Positions 18,824 through 29,268 of a stretch of 44,491 nt of DNA are shown here, in pieces. A model generated the notes under the pieces. The model worked only from the letters and a program-made list of their open reading frames with translations, ran no database searches and was not told the DNA's origin. The stretch's first letter is position 1. Each line of letters opens with the position of its first letter. The DNA lies in contig NZ_QTNQ01000028.1 in NCBI RefSeq assembly GCF_018424695.1, positions 1-44,491 on the forward strand, read 5' to 3'. The position numbers and the translations under genes were made by a program. Origin of the DNA: Vannielia litorea (GTDB taxonomy: Bacteria; Pseudomonadota; Alphaproteobacteria; Rhodobacterales; Rhodobacteraceae).

Positions 18824-20134
18824 TCAGGAGGCGGCCTTACCCCTGCGCCGGGGCCTGCGCCGCTTCTGCCCGCCGGGCTTGGGCGCTGCCGCTGCGGGGC
18901 GTGCGGCCTTCTGGCCACCGCCACCGCCGCCACCACGACGTCTGCCGCCACCGCCGCCGGGTTTGCCCCGGCCACCGCCGCCGCCACGCGTCGGGCGTTT
19001 GACCGGCTCCCAGGCCTCGCCGGAGGCAACGGGGATGCTCTTGCCCATCACCTTCTGCACGTCCTTCAGCTCGCCCATCTCCTCGGCGGAGACATAGGCG
19101 ATGGCGGTGCCGTCGCGGCCTGCGCGGGCGGTGCGGCCGATGCGGTGCACGTAATTGTCGGGCACGTTGGGCATGTCGTAGTTGTAGACGTAGCGCACCT
19201 CGGGGATGTCGATGCCGCGCGCGGCCACGTCGGTCGCCACCAGCACCATCAGATCGCCCTCGCGGAAGCCGCTCAGTGCGCGGTCACGCTGGCCCTGGCT
19301 CTTGTTCCCGTGGATCGAGCCTGCAGCAAAACCGGCCTTCTCAAGGTTTTTCTTGATCCGCTCGGCGCCGTGCTTGGTGCGGGCGAAGACCAGCGCCGCG
19401 TCGGTTGGGTGCTTGGCGAGATGCTCGATGAGCAGCGATTGCTTGTCGCCCTGCTCCACGAAGTGCAGGCACTGGTCGATCTTGTCGGCGGGCTTGCCGG
19501 CCGGCGCGGTTTCAATTTTCACCGGGTCGGTGAGGTAGGAGGCCGAAAGCTCTTCCATCAGCTTGGGCATGGTGGCCGAGAACAGCATGGTCTGCCGGTC
19601 TTTCGGCAGCAGTGGCGCGATCTGGCGCAGGGCGTGGATGAAGCCCATGTCGAGCATCTGGTCGGCCTCGTCGAGCACGAGGAAGCGGGCCTTGTCGAGC
19701 CGCACGGCCTTGCGCTCCAGCAGGTCGATGAGGCGGCCCGGGGTGGCAACCAGCAGGTCGGTGCCGCGGCCCAGCTTCTGGATCTGCGGATTGATCGAGA
19801 CGCCGCCGACCACGAGGTTGGTGCGCAGTTGCGTGCCCTTGGCGTAGCCTTGCAGGTTCTCGACGATCTGCTTGGCGAGTTCACGGGTAGGGGCGAGGAT
19901 GAGGCCGCGCACGGCCTTCGGGTCGGGTTTGCCCTCGATCCGCAGCAGGGCGGAGACGATGGGCAGGCCGAAGGCGGCGGTTTTGCCGGTGCCGGTCTGC
20001 GCAAGGCCCATCACGTCGCGCCCGTTCATGGCGTGGGGGATGGCCTTTGTCTGGATCGGCGTCGGCTTGGTGATGTTCATTTCGGCCAGGTTGGCCATGA
20101 GTTTGGGCGGAAGGCCCAGCATGTCGAAATCCAA
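18824..20134 (-). CDS. rhlE: DEAD-box RNA helicase, RhlE type
   Basis: An ATP-dependent RNA helicase likely to act in ribosome assembly or RNA turnover. The motifs run in order: Q motif ([12 protein letters not shown]), motif I AQTGTGKT (45-52), PTRELA, TPGRL, DEAD, SAT, a motif V with [11 protein letters not shown], and [10 protein letters not shown]. The last 70 residues are a Gly/Arg-rich tail typical of RNA-binding extensions. A TTG start at 20134 is chosen because AGGA lies six bases upstream and it gives the family start [13 protein letters not shown] at 20122 is the alternative. It is 436 residues. The gene symbol follows the subfamily and is less certain than the function. Confidence 0.92.
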   Translation of the reverse strand: MDFDMLGLPPKLMANLAEMNITKPTPIQTKAIPHAMNGRDVMGLAQTGTGKTAAFGLPIVSALLRIEGKPDPKAVRGLILAPTRELAKQIVENLQGYAKGTQLRTNLVVGGVSINPQIQKLGRGTDLLVATPGRLIDLLERKAVRLDKARFLVLDEADQMLDMGFIHALRQIAPLLPKDRQTMLFSATMPKLMEELSASYLTDPVKIETAPAGKPADKIDQCLHFVEQGDKQSLLIEHLAKHPTDAALVFARTKHGAERIKKNLEKAGFAAGSIHGNKSQGQRDRALSGFREGDLMVLVATDVAARGIDIPEVRYVYNYDMPNVPDNYVHRIGRTARAGRDGTAIAYVSAEEMGELKDVQKVMGKSIPVASGEAWEPVKRPTRGGGGGRGKPGGGGGRRRGGGGGGGQKAARPAAAAPKPGGQKRRRPRRRGKAAS

Positions 20135-20417
20135 GGTATGTCCTTTTCGGGCGGGCGGCAGGGGCCACCCGCAAAATGAGCGGGCGCGGCCCGTCGCGGG
20201 CCGTGCGTCACAGTTGGGTTGCGCCAAGACACCTCGCGCGGGCCGGATTGCCCGTCATGAGTGCTCTGGCGTCTGACCCCCCGCGTGATCTGGGAACCAA
20301 GTTGTATGAAAGAGTGCCGTGCGGGCCGTTCTGATTTTATCGTATCGCCACGCTGCCCCGCTCACGCGGCGGGTGCGGCATGAGAGGCATATGAGGGGTA
20401 ACGTGTTGAAAGTCAAT
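20135..20417. other. Gene-free stretch upstream of the helicase
   Basis: Together with the hairpin that follows, this is over 300 bases without a credible gene. It would contain the promoter and leader of the reverse-strand helicase gene. No clear promoter, tRNA or known RNA family could be seen. Confidence 0.4.
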
Positions 20418-20462
20418 GAACGGCGTCGGCCCCGGTGTCGAAACACCGGGGCGTTGCCGTTC
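20418..20462 (-). terminator. Hairpin downstream of amt
   Basis: An outer stem GAACGGC/GCCGTTC encloses an inner stem of about ten pairs (GCCCCGGTGT/ACACCGGGGC) with a CGAA loop. It starts nine bases past the amt stop when read on the reverse strand, with a tail TTCATTGACTTTC, and probably ends the amt transcript. Confidence 0.6.
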
Positions 20463-20470
20463 TGCCCGCC

Positions 20471-21649
20471 TCAGGAGGCGTGGTCGTAGGCGCTTTCGCC
20501 GTGCACTGCGAGGTCGAGCCCGTTGAACTCGGTTTCCTCGTCCACCCGCAGCGGGGTGATGAGGCGGCAGAGGTAAATCAGCGCGAAGGTGACAGCGATA
20601 GTAAAGACGCCGACGATTGCGAGCGACCCGAGCTGCGCGGCCCAGCTCCCCGCGCCGAAGGCGGCGATCATGATGGTGCCGAAGATGCCGCCCACACCAT
20701 GCACCGCCATCACATCGAGCGTGTCGTCGATGCGCACCTTGTTGCGGATCAGGCCCACCGCCTCCTGGCAGAGGATGCCCGCCACCGCGCCGATCACCAG
20801 TGCCTCGATCGGGCCCACGAAGCCCGAAGCCGGGGTGATCGAGGCGAGGCCTGCGATGGTGCCGGTGACAGCGCCCACGACAGAGGCCTTGCCGTATTTG
20901 ATCTTCTCCCAGAGCGCCCAGGTCAGGGTGGCGGTGGCCGCGCTGAGGTGGGTGACGGTCAACGCCATTGCTGCGCCGCCATCGGCCGCCAGCTGCGAGC
21001 CGCCGTTGAACCCGAACCAGCCGACCCAGAGCAGCGAAGCGCCGATGACCACGTAGCCCGGGTTATGCGGCGGCTTGTTGTCATCCTTCCGGCGGCCCAG
21101 TACGGCGGCGAGTATCAGCGCGGCGATGCCCGCCGTCTCGTGCACCACAATGCCCCCGGCAAAGTCCTTCACCCCGGTTTCACCGAAAATGCCGCCATCG
21201 GCCAGAAAGCCGCCGCCCCAGATCCAGTGCACCACCGGCGCGTAACAGAGCAGCATCCAGAGGCCGGAGAAGAGCAAGACAAAGCCAAAGCCGATCCGCT
21301 CCACATAGGCGCCGACGATGAGCGCCGGGGTGATGATGGCGAAGGTCATCTGGAAGGCGAAGAAGAGCACCTCGGGCAGGGTGCCAGAGAGGCTGTCGGC
21401 GGTGACGCCCAGGAGGAACATCTTTTCATAGCCGCCCCACCAGCTCGTGGCCTCGCCGAAGGCGATGGAATAGCCCGCGGCCAGCCAGAGCACGCTCATC
21501 AGGCAGGCGATGGCATAGCAGTGCATGAAGACGCTGAGCACGTTCCGCGCGCGCACCAGCCCGCCGTAAAACAATGCCAGCCCCGGCAGCGTCATCAGCA
21601 GCACAAGCGCCGTTGCCACGATGATCCAGGCGGTATCGGCTCCAACCAT
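20471..21649 (-). CDS. amtB: Ammonium transporter (Amt/MEP family)
   Basis: An inner-membrane ammonium channel of 392 residues with about eleven membrane segments. The two pore histidines are in conserved settings: DFAGGIVVHETAG and AVHGVGGIFG. The first membrane segment begins almost at the start (TAWIIVATALVLL), so no cleavable signal is seen. AGGAGGG precedes the ATG. The usual partner gene glnK is not adjacent. Expression would be expected to respond to nitrogen, but no clear sigma54 or NtrC site could be identified in the 258-base divergent spacer, which does contain a small dyad (21764-21776). Confidence 0.93.
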   Translation of the reverse strand: MVGADTAWIIVATALVLLMTLPGLALFYGGLVRARNVLSVFMHCYAIACLMSVLWLAAGYSIAFGEATSWWGGYEKMFLLGVTADSLSGTLPEVLFFAFQMTFAIITPALIVGAYVERIGFGFVLLFSGLWMLLCYAPVVHWIWGGGFLADGGIFGETGVKDFAGGIVVHETAGIAALILAAVLGRRKDDNKPPHNPGYVVIGASLLWVGWFGFNGGSQLAADGGAAMALTVTHLSAATATLTWALWEKIKYGKASVVGAVTGTIAGLASITPASGFVGPIEALVIGAVAGILCQEAVGLIRNKVRIDDTLDVMAVHGVGGIFGTIMIAAFGAGSWAAQLGSLAIVGVFTIAVTFALIYLCRLITPLRVDEETEFNGLDLAVHGESAYDHAS

Positions 21650-21907
21650 CTCAGTCCCTCCTCGAATTGGTTGCGGTGCAGAGAGCCGCGGGGGAGCGCG
21701 AAGAAAAGCGGCAGGCGCGCCGAAAGGTGCCGTTTAATGCGCCGTTTTAAGCATTGCCTGCATATTGCGCAGCAATCCGGCATTACGCCCAAAAAACAGA
21801 CCAAAAGAAAATCTGCAGCGCGGCCGAATAATCTGCGGAGCCGGGGCGTAGAGGAGGTGTCTGCGCAGTGCAGACGACCCCTTGGTATAGATTACGGAGA
21901 CATTCAC

Positions 21908-22288
21908 ATGACCAAGCTTTCCCTCCTCGCCCTTCTTCTCATCCCCGGCGCAGCGCTGGCCGATGGCCATAGCGGCGCCCCTGTCGGCAGCGCCGAGATC
22001 GACGGCCAGGCCGTGCTGGTCGATGCCGCGCAGATGACGCTCTACACCTTCGACAAGGACGACGGCGCGACCTCCAACTGCTACGATGGCTGCGCCGCAA
22101 GCTGGCCGCCGGTGCTGGCCGAAGAGGGCGCCGCCCTGCCCGATGGCTTCGCCCTGACCGAGCGCAAGGACGGCAGCCAGCAGATCACCTACAACGGTGC
22201 GCCGCTCTACCTCTGGGCCGGTGACGCCGAGCCGGGCGACATGACCGGCGACGGTGTGGGCGGCGTGTGGCACGTGGCCAAGCCGTAA
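21908..22288 (+). CDS. Secreted PF03640 (COG4315) repeat protein
   Basis: A 126-residue exported protein with a cleavable signal (MTKLSLLALLLIPGAALA, cut before DG). The mature part has two copies of the PF03640 repeat: one with LYTFDKDD and the CYDGCAASWPP cysteine pair, and a second around NGAPLYLWAGD ending GVWHVA. Proteins of this family are periplasmic or lipid-anchored and of unknown function. It starts at 21908; the longer in-frame reading upstream is antisense to amt and is not real. It stands directly before the promoter of rplO. Confidence 0.88.
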   Translation: MTKLSLLALLLIPGAALADGHSGAPVGSAEIDGQAVLVDAAQMTLYTFDKDDGATSNCYDGCAASWPPVLAEEGAALPDGFALTERKDGSQQITYNGAPLYLWAGDAEPGDMTGDGVGGVWHVAKP

Positions 22289-22338
22289 GCGCCCCGGCGG
22301 CGGGCGGGTCCTGGCCCGGAACCCCAGCGAGGAAAGGC

Positions 22339-22367
22339 TTGAACGCCCCGCCCGCCGCCGCTATACG
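22339..22367 (+). promoter_or_regulatory. Promoter of the rplO segment
   Basis: TTGAAC at 22339-22344 and TATACG at 22362-22367 are spaced by exactly 17 bases. The -10 is the same as in the str promoter. Transcription would begin near 22374, about 86 bases before rplO, directly after the inserted block. Confidence 0.65.
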
Positions 22368-22459
22368 CCCCCGGTGGCCAAACGGCCCGATTCACACAAC
22401 ACGAAACGCCGTGGCCGCCCATCTCGCTTCGGGGGCGCGTCCGGCTCAGGAGAAGCGAC

Positions 22460-22930
22460 ATGAAACTGAACGAACTCGCCCCCGCAGAGGGCTCCTCCCC
22501 GAAGAAAAAGCGCATCGCCCGTGGTCCCGGCTCCGGCAAGGGTAAAACCGCCGGTCGTGGTATCAAGGGTCAGAAGTCGCGCTCGGGTGTGGCCATCAAT
22601 GGCTACGAGGGTGGCCAGATGCCGATCTACCAGCGTCTGCCCAAGCGCGGCTTCAACAAGCCGAACCGCAAGAAATTCGCCGTGATCAACCTCGGCCTGA
22701 TCCAGAAGTTCATCGACGCGGGCAAGCTTGAAGCCGGCTCCATCGACGAAGACGCGCTGGTGGCCTCGGGCCTGGTGCGCCGGAAGCTGGATGGCGTCCG
22801 CGTTCTGGCCAAGGGTGAGCTGACCGCGAAAGTCGCGCTCAACGTCACCGGCGCCTCCAAGTCGGCCATCGAGGCCGTCGAAAAGGCTGGCGGCTCGCTT
22901 TCGGTCACGACTGCGCAGGCTTCCGAGTAA
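22460..22930 (+). CDS. rplO: 50S ribosomal protein L15
   Basis: Encodes L15, a late-assembly 50S protein that contacts several 23S rRNA domains. The product is 156 residues with the [18 protein letters not shown] start and the Gly/Lys-rich N-terminal arm ([13 protein letters not shown]). AGGAGA precedes the ATG. It starts a segment with secY and adk under its own predicted promoter. A 107-base spacer containing a strong hairpin separates it from secY. Confidence 0.98.
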   Translation: MKLNELAPAEGSSPKKKRIARGPGSGKGKTAGRGIKGQKSRSGVAINGYEGGQMPIYQRLPKRGFNKPNRKKFAVINLGLIQKFIDAGKLEAGSIDEDALVASGLVRRKLDGVRVLAKGELTAKVALNVTGASKSAIEAVEKAGGSLSVTTAQASE

Positions 22931-22976
22931 ACGGTTGTTCCTGGCGGCGCAGGCCCCTACATGGCTAACGACACAC

Positions 22977-23012
22977 ATGCGCCGCCGGTCCTGACAGGGC
23001 CCGGCGGCGCAT
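22977..23012 (+). promoter_or_regulatory. Strong hairpin between rplO and secY
   Basis: ATGCGCCGCCGG at 22977-22988 pairs perfectly with CCGGCGGCGCAT at 23001-23012 around a 12-base loop. No U run follows, so it is not a standard terminator. It lies 25 bases before secY and could be a processing or stability element that lets secY be expressed at a different level from rplO. Confidence 0.6.
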
Positions 23013-23037
23013 CGGCATAACGAAAAGAGCACATTCC

Positions 23038-24413
<1,376 letters not shown>

Positions 24414-24417
<4 letters not shown>

Positions 24418-24995
24418 ACATCATACTTCTCGGACCGCCCGGCGCGGGCAAGGGCACGCAGGCCAAGATCCTCGTGGACAGCGAGGGCATGGTGCAGCTC
24501 TCGACAGGCGACATGCTGCGTGCCGCACGCACCTCGGGCACCGAGATGGGCAACCGTGTTGCCGAAGTGATGGATCGCGGCGACCTCGTTACCGATGAGA
24601 TCGTAATCGGGCTGATCCGCGAACAGCTCGAAAAGGCCCCGGAGAAGAGCTACATCTTCGACGGCTTCCCCCGCACCCTGAAGCAGGCCGACGCGCTCGG
24701 CGCGCTGCTGGAGGAGATGGGCACCAAGCTCGATCTGGCGCTGGAGCTGCGGGTGAACGACGAGGCGCTGGTGGAACGCATCCTCAACCGCGCGAAGGAG
24801 GCCGTGGCCGCAGGTGGCGAAGCCCGCGCCGACGACAACGAGGAAAGCCTCAAGACCCGTCTGCTCGCCTATTACAAGATGACCTCGCCGCTGGTGGGCT
24901 ACTACTACGCCAAGGGCCTCTATGCCCGCACGGACGGCCTCGCGCCGATCGACGAGGTGTCGAAGGGCGTGCGCGAGAAGCTGGGCCTCGCCTGA
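24414..24995 (+). CDS. adk: Adenylate kinase (short-LID type)
   Basis: Interconverts AMP, ATP and ADP in the cytoplasm. The 193-residue product has the P-loop GPPGAGKGT at 7-15 and the AMP-site DGFPRT motif near residues 80-85. The LID segment is short and lacks zinc cysteines, the form usual in alphaproteobacteria. GGAGGGGG lies ahead of the ATG, which overlaps the secY stop. It ends its segment. A modest 7-bp hairpin (25020-25026 with 25041-25047, tail GCCTTTC) follows and is only a weak terminator candidate. Confidence 0.97.
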
Positions 24996-25052
24996 CCTTC
25001 AAAGAGCAAAGCCGTATCTGGCGCAGGATCGCGGTGCATGCTGCGCCGCCTT

Positions 25053-26159
25053 TCAGTCGTTCGTGACCGCCCTTGCGATGCTCTTTGCCTCGATCCCGAT
25101 CTGCTTGAGCTGCCCGTTGGGCGACGCCTTGTAGCTGATGAAATAGAGGCCCGGCGCGGCGGTGGGCGCGCCGTTGATCCTGGGCGAACCAGCCGCATCC
25201 AGCACGCCTTGAAGGCCGGGCAGCATCGGCCTCAGATCGTGTGTGTAGCCGGTGGCCGCCACGATGGCGTCAAACCGCTCAGGCTGACCCTCGGCAAAGA
25301 TCACCTTCCTGTCCTCCACCCGGGCCACCGCCCCGCGCACTGCCACCCGGCCCGCCCGGATGGCGCCCAGAATGCCGGGGTCTATCAAGGGCACGCGGCC
25401 GTCGCGCACCACCTGCGTCACCGGCCCGTAGGCGGGCGTGGCAAAGCCGTAGTCCGAAGGCCGCCCGATCAGGGCGCGGATTACCGGGCCGGTGACCGCA
25501 TCTGCGATGCGCGGCCCTAGCGTGCGCTGCACCAGCTGCATCGAGGTGACGGGGATGCCGAAGATCTCCTTGGGCAGGATGCTCACCGGCCCGCGCGCGC
25601 TGACAACCACCTCGGCCCCGCCCTCGGCGAGGTCCAGCGCGATGTCGCCGCCGGAGTTGCCGATGCCCGCCACCAGCACGCGCTGGCCCGCGAAGGCCTT
25701 GGCGTTGCGATACTCCGATGAATGCGTGATCTGGCCAGGAAACCCGTCCAGCCCCGGCCAATCAGGGAGGCGCGGGGTGCCGTTGAGGCCGGTGGCGAAG
25801 ACGACGACATCCGCGCTGTCTTCTCCGGCGGAATGGCGCACCTGCCAGAGCGCGCCTTCGCGGCGCACCTCTTCCACCGAACAGCTGGTGCGGACCTCAA
25901 GCCCCTCGGCGCGGGCGTAGCTCTCCAGATAGTCGGCCACCTCCGCACGCGACGGGTATCGCCCGCCCTTCGGCATCGGGCGGAAGGGCAGGGCAGAGCG
26001 GCCCCGGGCGGTGTGCAGGTGCAACCGGTCGTAATGGGCGTGCCACGCTGGGGCGACCTCTTTGGCGCGCTCCAGCAGGGCCACCTGAACCCCTGCGCGC
26101 TTCAGGCAGGCCCCGGCTGCGAGCCCGGCTGGCCCGGCCCCGATCACGATGGCCTTCAT
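25053..26159 (-). CDS. FAD-dependent monooxygenase-like protein (CzcO type)
   Basis: A 368-residue flavoprotein of the flavin-containing monooxygenase/CzcO group. The FAD-binding Rossmann motif GAGPAG is at residues 7-12, and a second dinucleotide motif (GIGNSGGDIA) sits mid-protein, as expected for NADPH binding. A third conserved motif, ATGYTHDL, lies near the C-terminus. The start at 26159 follows GGGAGGG; an extension to 26216 lacks a site. The substrate is unknown. It lies in reverse orientation between adk and rpsM, with its 3' end converging on adk. Confidence 0.88.
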   Translation of the reverse strand: MKAIVIGAGPAGLAAGACLKRAGVQVALLERAKEVAPAWHAHYDRLHLHTARGRSALPFRPMPKGGRYPSRAEVADYLESYARAEGLEVRTSCSVEEVRREGALWQVRHSAGEDSADVVVFATGLNGTPRLPDWPGLDGFPGQITHSSEYRNAKAFAGQRVLVAGIGNSGGDIALDLAEGGAEVVVSARGPVSILPKEIFGIPVTSMQLVQRTLGPRIADAVTGPVIRALIGRPSDYGFATPAYGPVTQVVRDGRVPLIDPGILGAIRAGRVAVRGAVARVEDRKVIFAEGQPERFDAIVAATGYTHDLRPMLPGLQGVLDAAGSPRINGAPTAAPGLYFISYKASPNGQLKQIGIEAKSIARAVTND

Positions 26160-26280
26160 GGGCTTCCCTCCCCGAGAGATTTGCGGCATGCTGACACGCG
26201 GTGCGATGCCGGGCAAAGCCCCTTTCCGCCACCAGCTACGGCGAAAGACACGTCGGGATTGACAAATCCTGAACGTGGCC

Positions 26281-26309
26281 TTGACGCGCCGATCAAATCA
26301 ACTTACTTG
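26281..26309 (+). promoter_or_regulatory. Promoter of the rpsM (alpha) segment
   Basis: TTGACG at 26281-26286 and TACTTG at 26304-26309 are spaced by 17 bases. Transcription would start near 26316, about 127 bases before rpsM. It lies immediately upstream of the reverse flavoprotein gene's 5' end, where the alpha segment needs its own start. Confidence 0.55.
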
Positions 26310-26442
26310 GGCGCTTCTCATCCGAGAATCGCCTGTTGCGACTCGGGCGAGCCACCCATCGGCCCGGGGGCGCACACCCTACGGGCCTCTGTTGTGAAAA
26401 AAGGTTCTGGCAGCACGGAACCGCAACCGAAGGAAGACCATT

Positions 26443-26811
26443 TTGGCCCGTATCGCTGGGGTTAACATCCCGACCGCAAAGCGCGTTCCGATCGCGCTGA
26501 CCTATATCCACGGCATCGGCAACGATTCCGCGCGTCAGATCTGTGAAGCCACCGGCATCGACCTGACCCGCCGCGTGAACGAGCTGTCGGACGCCGAAGT
26601 TCTCGCCATCCGCGAGCACATCGACGCCAACTACACCGTCGAAGGCGACCTGCGCCGCGACGTGCAGATGAACGTAAAGCGCCTGATGGACCTCGGCTGC
26701 TACCGCGGCCTGCGCCATCGCCGCAACCTCCCGGTGCGCGGTCAGCGGACCCACACCAACGCTCGCACCCGCAAAGGCCCCGCGAAGGCCATTGCCGGCA
26801 AGAAGAAATAA
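26443..26811 (+). CDS. rpsM: 30S ribosomal protein S13 (TTG start)
   Basis: Encodes S13, a 30S head protein that contacts the P-site tRNA and forms inter-subunit bridges. The product is 122 residues with the [14 protein letters not shown] start and the C-terminal [13 protein letters not shown]. The initiation codon is TTG at 26443, fixed by alignment to the family N-terminus and by AGGAAGA a few bases upstream; no in-frame ATG gives a full-length protein. It heads the alpha segment, 15 bases before rpsK. Confidence 0.96.
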   Translation: MARIAGVNIPTAKRVPIALTYIHGIGNDSARQICEATGIDLTRRVNELSDAEVLAIREHIDANYTVEGDLRRDVQMNVKRLMDLGCYRGLRHRRNLPVRGQRTHTNARTRKGPAKAIAGKKK

Positions 26812-26826
26812 GGGAGGGCTCACGAC

Positions 26827-27219
26827 ATGGCACGCGATACCCGCCGCACCACCAAGCGCAAGGTTTCCAAGAACATCGCCGCTGGCGTTGCTCACGTGAA
26901 CTCCTCGTTCAACAACACCAAGATCCTGATCTCCGACGTGCAGGGCAACGCGATCTCCTGGTCGTCTGCCGGCACGATGGGCTTCAAAGGCTCGCGGAAA
27001 TCGACCCCCTATGCCGCGCAGATGGCCGCTGAAGATGCGGGCCGCAAGGCGCAGGACCACGGGGTGAAAACCCTCGAGGTCGAGGTGCAGGGCCCCGGCT
27101 CGGGCCGCGAAAGCGCGCTGCGCGCCCTGGCCGCGGTTGGCTTCAACATCACCTCGATCCGTGATGTGACCCCGATCGCCCACAACGGCTGCCGCCCGCC
27201 GAAACGTCGCCGGGTCTGA
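26827..27219 (+). CDS. rpsK: 30S ribosomal protein S11
   Basis: Encodes S11, a platform protein of the 30S subunit near the E-site mRNA path. The product is 130 residues, standard, with the core [13 protein letters not shown] and the C-terminal signature [25 protein letters not shown] precedes the ATG. It is followed by rpoA without an intervening rpsD, the usual alphaproteobacterial arrangement. The 109-base spacer holds a 9-bp hairpin. Confidence 0.98.
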   Translation: MARDTRRTTKRKVSKNIAAGVAHVNSSFNNTKILISDVQGNAISWSSAGTMGFKGSRKSTPYAAQMAAEDAGRKAQDHGVKTLEVEVQGPGSGRESALRALAAVGFNITSIRDVTPIAHNGCRPPKRRRV

Positions 27220-27233
27220 CCGATACGCATTCT

Positions 27234-27268
27234 CCGGAGGGCTGCCCTGCCCTCCGGTCCGTCATTTT
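27234..27268 (+). terminator. Hairpin between rpsK and rpoA
   Basis: CCGGAGGGC at 27234-27242 pairs perfectly with GCCCTCCGG at 27249-27257 around a six-base loop; ATTTTA follows after seven bases. It could attenuate transcription so that rpoA is made at a lower level than S13 and S11, or serve as a processing site. rpoA has no obvious promoter of its own here. Confidence 0.5.
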
Positions 27269-27328
27269 ATCCTCGGGCGTTCGCAGGCACGGACATGGGC
27301 TGCGAACTGGTATGGAGGCGACATACAC

Positions 27329-28345
27329 ATGATCCATAAAAACTGGCAGGAACTCATCAAACCCACGCAGCTTGACGTGAAGCCGGGCAATGATCCCGCG
27401 CGTCAGGCCACCGTTGTGGCGGAACCGCTGGAGCGGGGCTTCGGCCTCACCCTCGGCAACGCACTGCGTCGGGTTCTGCTGAGCTCCCTGCAGGGCGCGG
27501 CTATCACCAGCGTCCAGATCGACAACGTGCTTCACGAGTTCTCCTCCATCGCCGGCGTCCGCGAAGACGTGACCGACGTGGTCCTGAACCTCAAGGGCGT
27601 GGCCATCCGTATGGATGTGGACGGGCCCAAGCGGCTCTCGATCTCGGCCAAGGGGCCGGGCATTGTCACCGCCGCTGACATCTCGGAGTCCGCGGGCATC
27701 GAGATCCTGAACAAGGATCACGTGATCTGCCACCTCGACGACGGTGCCGACCTCTACGTTGAGCTGACGGTGAACACCGGCAAGGGCTACGTGGCCGCCG
27801 ACAAGAACCGCCCCGAAGATGCGCCCATCGGCCTGATCCCGATCGACGCGATCTACTCGCCGGTCAAGAAGGTGTCTTACGATGTGCAGCCCACCCGTGA
27901 GGGCCAGGTGCTGGACTATGACAAGCTGACGCTGAAGCTCGAAACCGACGGCTCTGTGACGCCGGATGACGCCGTGGCCTTCGCCGCCCGCATCCTGCAG
28001 GACCAGCTCTCGATCTTCGTCAACTTCGACGAGCCCGAGGCCGCTGGCCGCCAGGACGAGGACGATGGCCTCGAGTTCAACCCGCTTCTGCTGAAGAAGG
28101 TGGACGAGCTGGAGCTTTCGGTGCGTTCGGCCAACTGCCTGAAGAACGACAACATCGTCTACATCGGCGACCTGATCCAGAAGACCGAAGCCGAGATGCT
28201 CCGCACCCCGAACTTCGGCCGCAAGTCGCTGAACGAGATCAAGGAAGTGCTCTCGGGCATGGGCCTGCACCTCGGCATGGATGTCGAGGAATGGCCGCCG
28301 GAGAACATCGAGGACCTCGCGAAGAAGTTCGAAGACCAGTTCTGA
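27329..28345 (+). CDS. rpoA: RNA polymerase alpha subunit
   Basis: The alpha subunit nucleates assembly of RNA polymerase and contacts activators and UP elements. The product is 338 residues. The N-terminal domain carries the dimerisation motif [18 protein letters not shown] linker rich in acidic residues leads to the C-terminal domain, with the DNA-contact helix region [14 protein letters not shown] and [18 protein letters not shown] is upstream of the ATG. It follows rpsK after a hairpin spacer and precedes rplQ by 132 bases. Confidence 0.98.
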   Translation: MIHKNWQELIKPTQLDVKPGNDPARQATVVAEPLERGFGLTLGNALRRVLLSSLQGAAITSVQIDNVLHEFSSIAGVREDVTDVVLNLKGVAIRMDVDGPKRLSISAKGPGIVTAADISESAGIEILNKDHVICHLDDGADLYVELTVNTGKGYVAADKNRPEDAPIGLIPIDAIYSPVKKVSYDVQPTREGQVLDYDKLTLKLETDGSVTPDDAVAFAARILQDQLSIFVNFDEPEAAGRQDEDDGLEFNPLLLKKVDELELSVRSANCLKNDNIVYIGDLIQKTEAEMLRTPNFGRKSLNEIKEVLSGMGLHLGMDVEEWPPENIEDLAKKFEDQF

Positions 28346-28477
28346 GAATTCGCGGGGTGCGCTCAGGCGCGCTCCGCACACAACCCGGGCAATCCCGCCC
28401 CAAGGAGAGCCGTCGCTACGCACGCCGGCCAGACAAAGCAAAACCGCCCGTAGAGGGCACCTTTTAGGAGAAGAAAC

Positions 28478-28897
28478 ATGCGTCACGCCCGCGGATACCG
28501 CCGCCTGAATCGCACCCATGAGCACCGCAAGGCGCTCTTCGCCAACATGGCCGGCTCGCTGATCGAGCATGAGCAGATCAAGACGACCCTGCCGAAAGCC
28601 AAAGAACTCAAGCGCATCATGGACAAGCTCATCACCCTCGGCAAACGCCAGGGCGATCTGCATGCCCGCCGCCAGGCCGCCTCGCGCCTGAAGCAGGATG
28701 CCTATGTGGCCAAGCTCTTCGACGTGCTGGGCCCGCGCTACGCCGAGCGCAACGGCGGCTACACCCGCGTGCTGAAGGCCGGCTTCCGCTACGGTGACAT
28801 GGCTCCGATGGCCATCATCGAGCTGGTCGACCGTGACGTGGACGCCAAGGGCGCCGCTGACAAGGCCCGCCTCGAGGCTGAGGAAGCCGCCGAGTAA
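28478..28897 (+). CDS. rplQ: 50S ribosomal protein L17
   Basis: Encodes L17, a 50S protein near the exit tunnel. The product is 139 residues, slightly longer than E. coli L17 because of an acidic C-terminal end (EEAAE). It shows the family start [24 protein letters not shown] precedes the ATG. It is the last gene of the supercluster and is followed by a strong terminator. The 132-base spacer from rpoA shows no clear promoter. Confidence 0.98.
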   Translation: MRHARGYRRLNRTHEHRKALFANMAGSLIEHEQIKTTLPKAKELKRIMDKLITLGKRQGDLHARRQAASRLKQDAYVAKLFDVLGPRYAERNGGYTRVLKAGFRYGDMAPMAIIELVDRDVDAKGAADKARLEAEEAAE

Positions 28898-28924
28898 GCG
28901 CTGGCTGCCAGAAGACCGGACAAG

Positions 28925-28958
28925 AAAAGGCCCGCATGGTTCGCATGCGGGCCTTTTT
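28925..28958 (+). terminator. Intrinsic terminator after rplQ
   Basis: A perfect 14-bp stem (28925-28938 with 28944-28957; core AAGGCCCGCATG) with a five-base loop, ending in a run of five T residues. It closes the ribosomal supercluster. Confidence 0.92.
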
Positions 28959-29012
28959 CTGTGTTCCGCGCCATGCGCGGTCAGGCGGGATGATCCGCAC
29001 CTTGGTTACGCC

Positions 29013-29183
29013 TCAGGCGGCGCGACCGATTCCAGGTGATTCCCCGGCAGCAAGCTTTTCGATCAGAGACAGAATCTGCCCATCGGCCACGGGCGTCGAT
29101 CCGATAAATTCGAGCAGATCGGCACGAAGCGTGACCGGCAGCCTCATCAGCTGTGCAAAGGTTTCCGGCTTTATTTGTTGCAC
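29013..29183 (-). CDS. Small unknown protein beside luxR
   Basis: A 56-residue protein if started at the GTG at 29183, which has GGAG nine bases upstream; an ATG at 29198 would add five residues but lacks a site. The sequence is soluble and predicted helical (KPETFAQLMRLP, then DGQILSLIEKLAAGE). No family is recognised. It is divergent from luxR across an 79-base spacer, so the two may share control. A chance reading frame cannot be excluded, but the ribosome site and amino-acid composition favour a real gene. Confidence 0.5.
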   Translation of the reverse strand: MQQIKPETFAQLMRLPVTLRADLLEFIGSTPVADGQILSLIEKLAAGESPGIGRAA

Positions 29184-29228
29184 GCGACAACACTCCATTC
29201 GGTGTGTTCAGTGAGGCTCAATTTAAGG

Positions 29229-29268
29229 TTGACTGGGTTTCTGGCAACTTGTCTAAAAAGACATGTCT
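29229..29268 (+). promoter_or_regulatory. luxR promoter with overlapping dyad
   Basis: TTGACT at 29229-29234 and TCTAAA at 29252-29257 are spaced by 17 bases, putting the transcription start at or next to the luxR ATG (29263). No ribosome site precedes that ATG, and an in-frame TAA lies at 29254. A dyad CTTGTCT/AGACATG overlaps the -10 and the ATG, and AGACATGTCT (29259-29268) is a perfect palindrome; either could bind a LuxR-type dimer. Confidence 0.5.

Noticed and set aside
18788..20179. A 463-codon open frame opposite the RhlE-type helicase
   Set aside because: The helicase motifs on the reverse strand are complete, and the + frame is low-complexity with no family features.
20255..20446. 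A 63-codon reverse frame between the helicase and amt
   Set aside because: No ribosome site, arginine-rich shadow composition, and it runs through the amt terminator hairpin.
21764..21776. Small dyad ATTGC-GCA-GCAAT as an NtrC site for amt
   Set aside because: It does not match the NtrC or sigma54 consensus and a 5-bp arm is common by chance.
20435..21907. Upstream extension of the PF03640 gene through the amt region
   Set aside because: This part is antisense to a clear ammonium transporter; the real start at 21908 begins with a good signal peptide.
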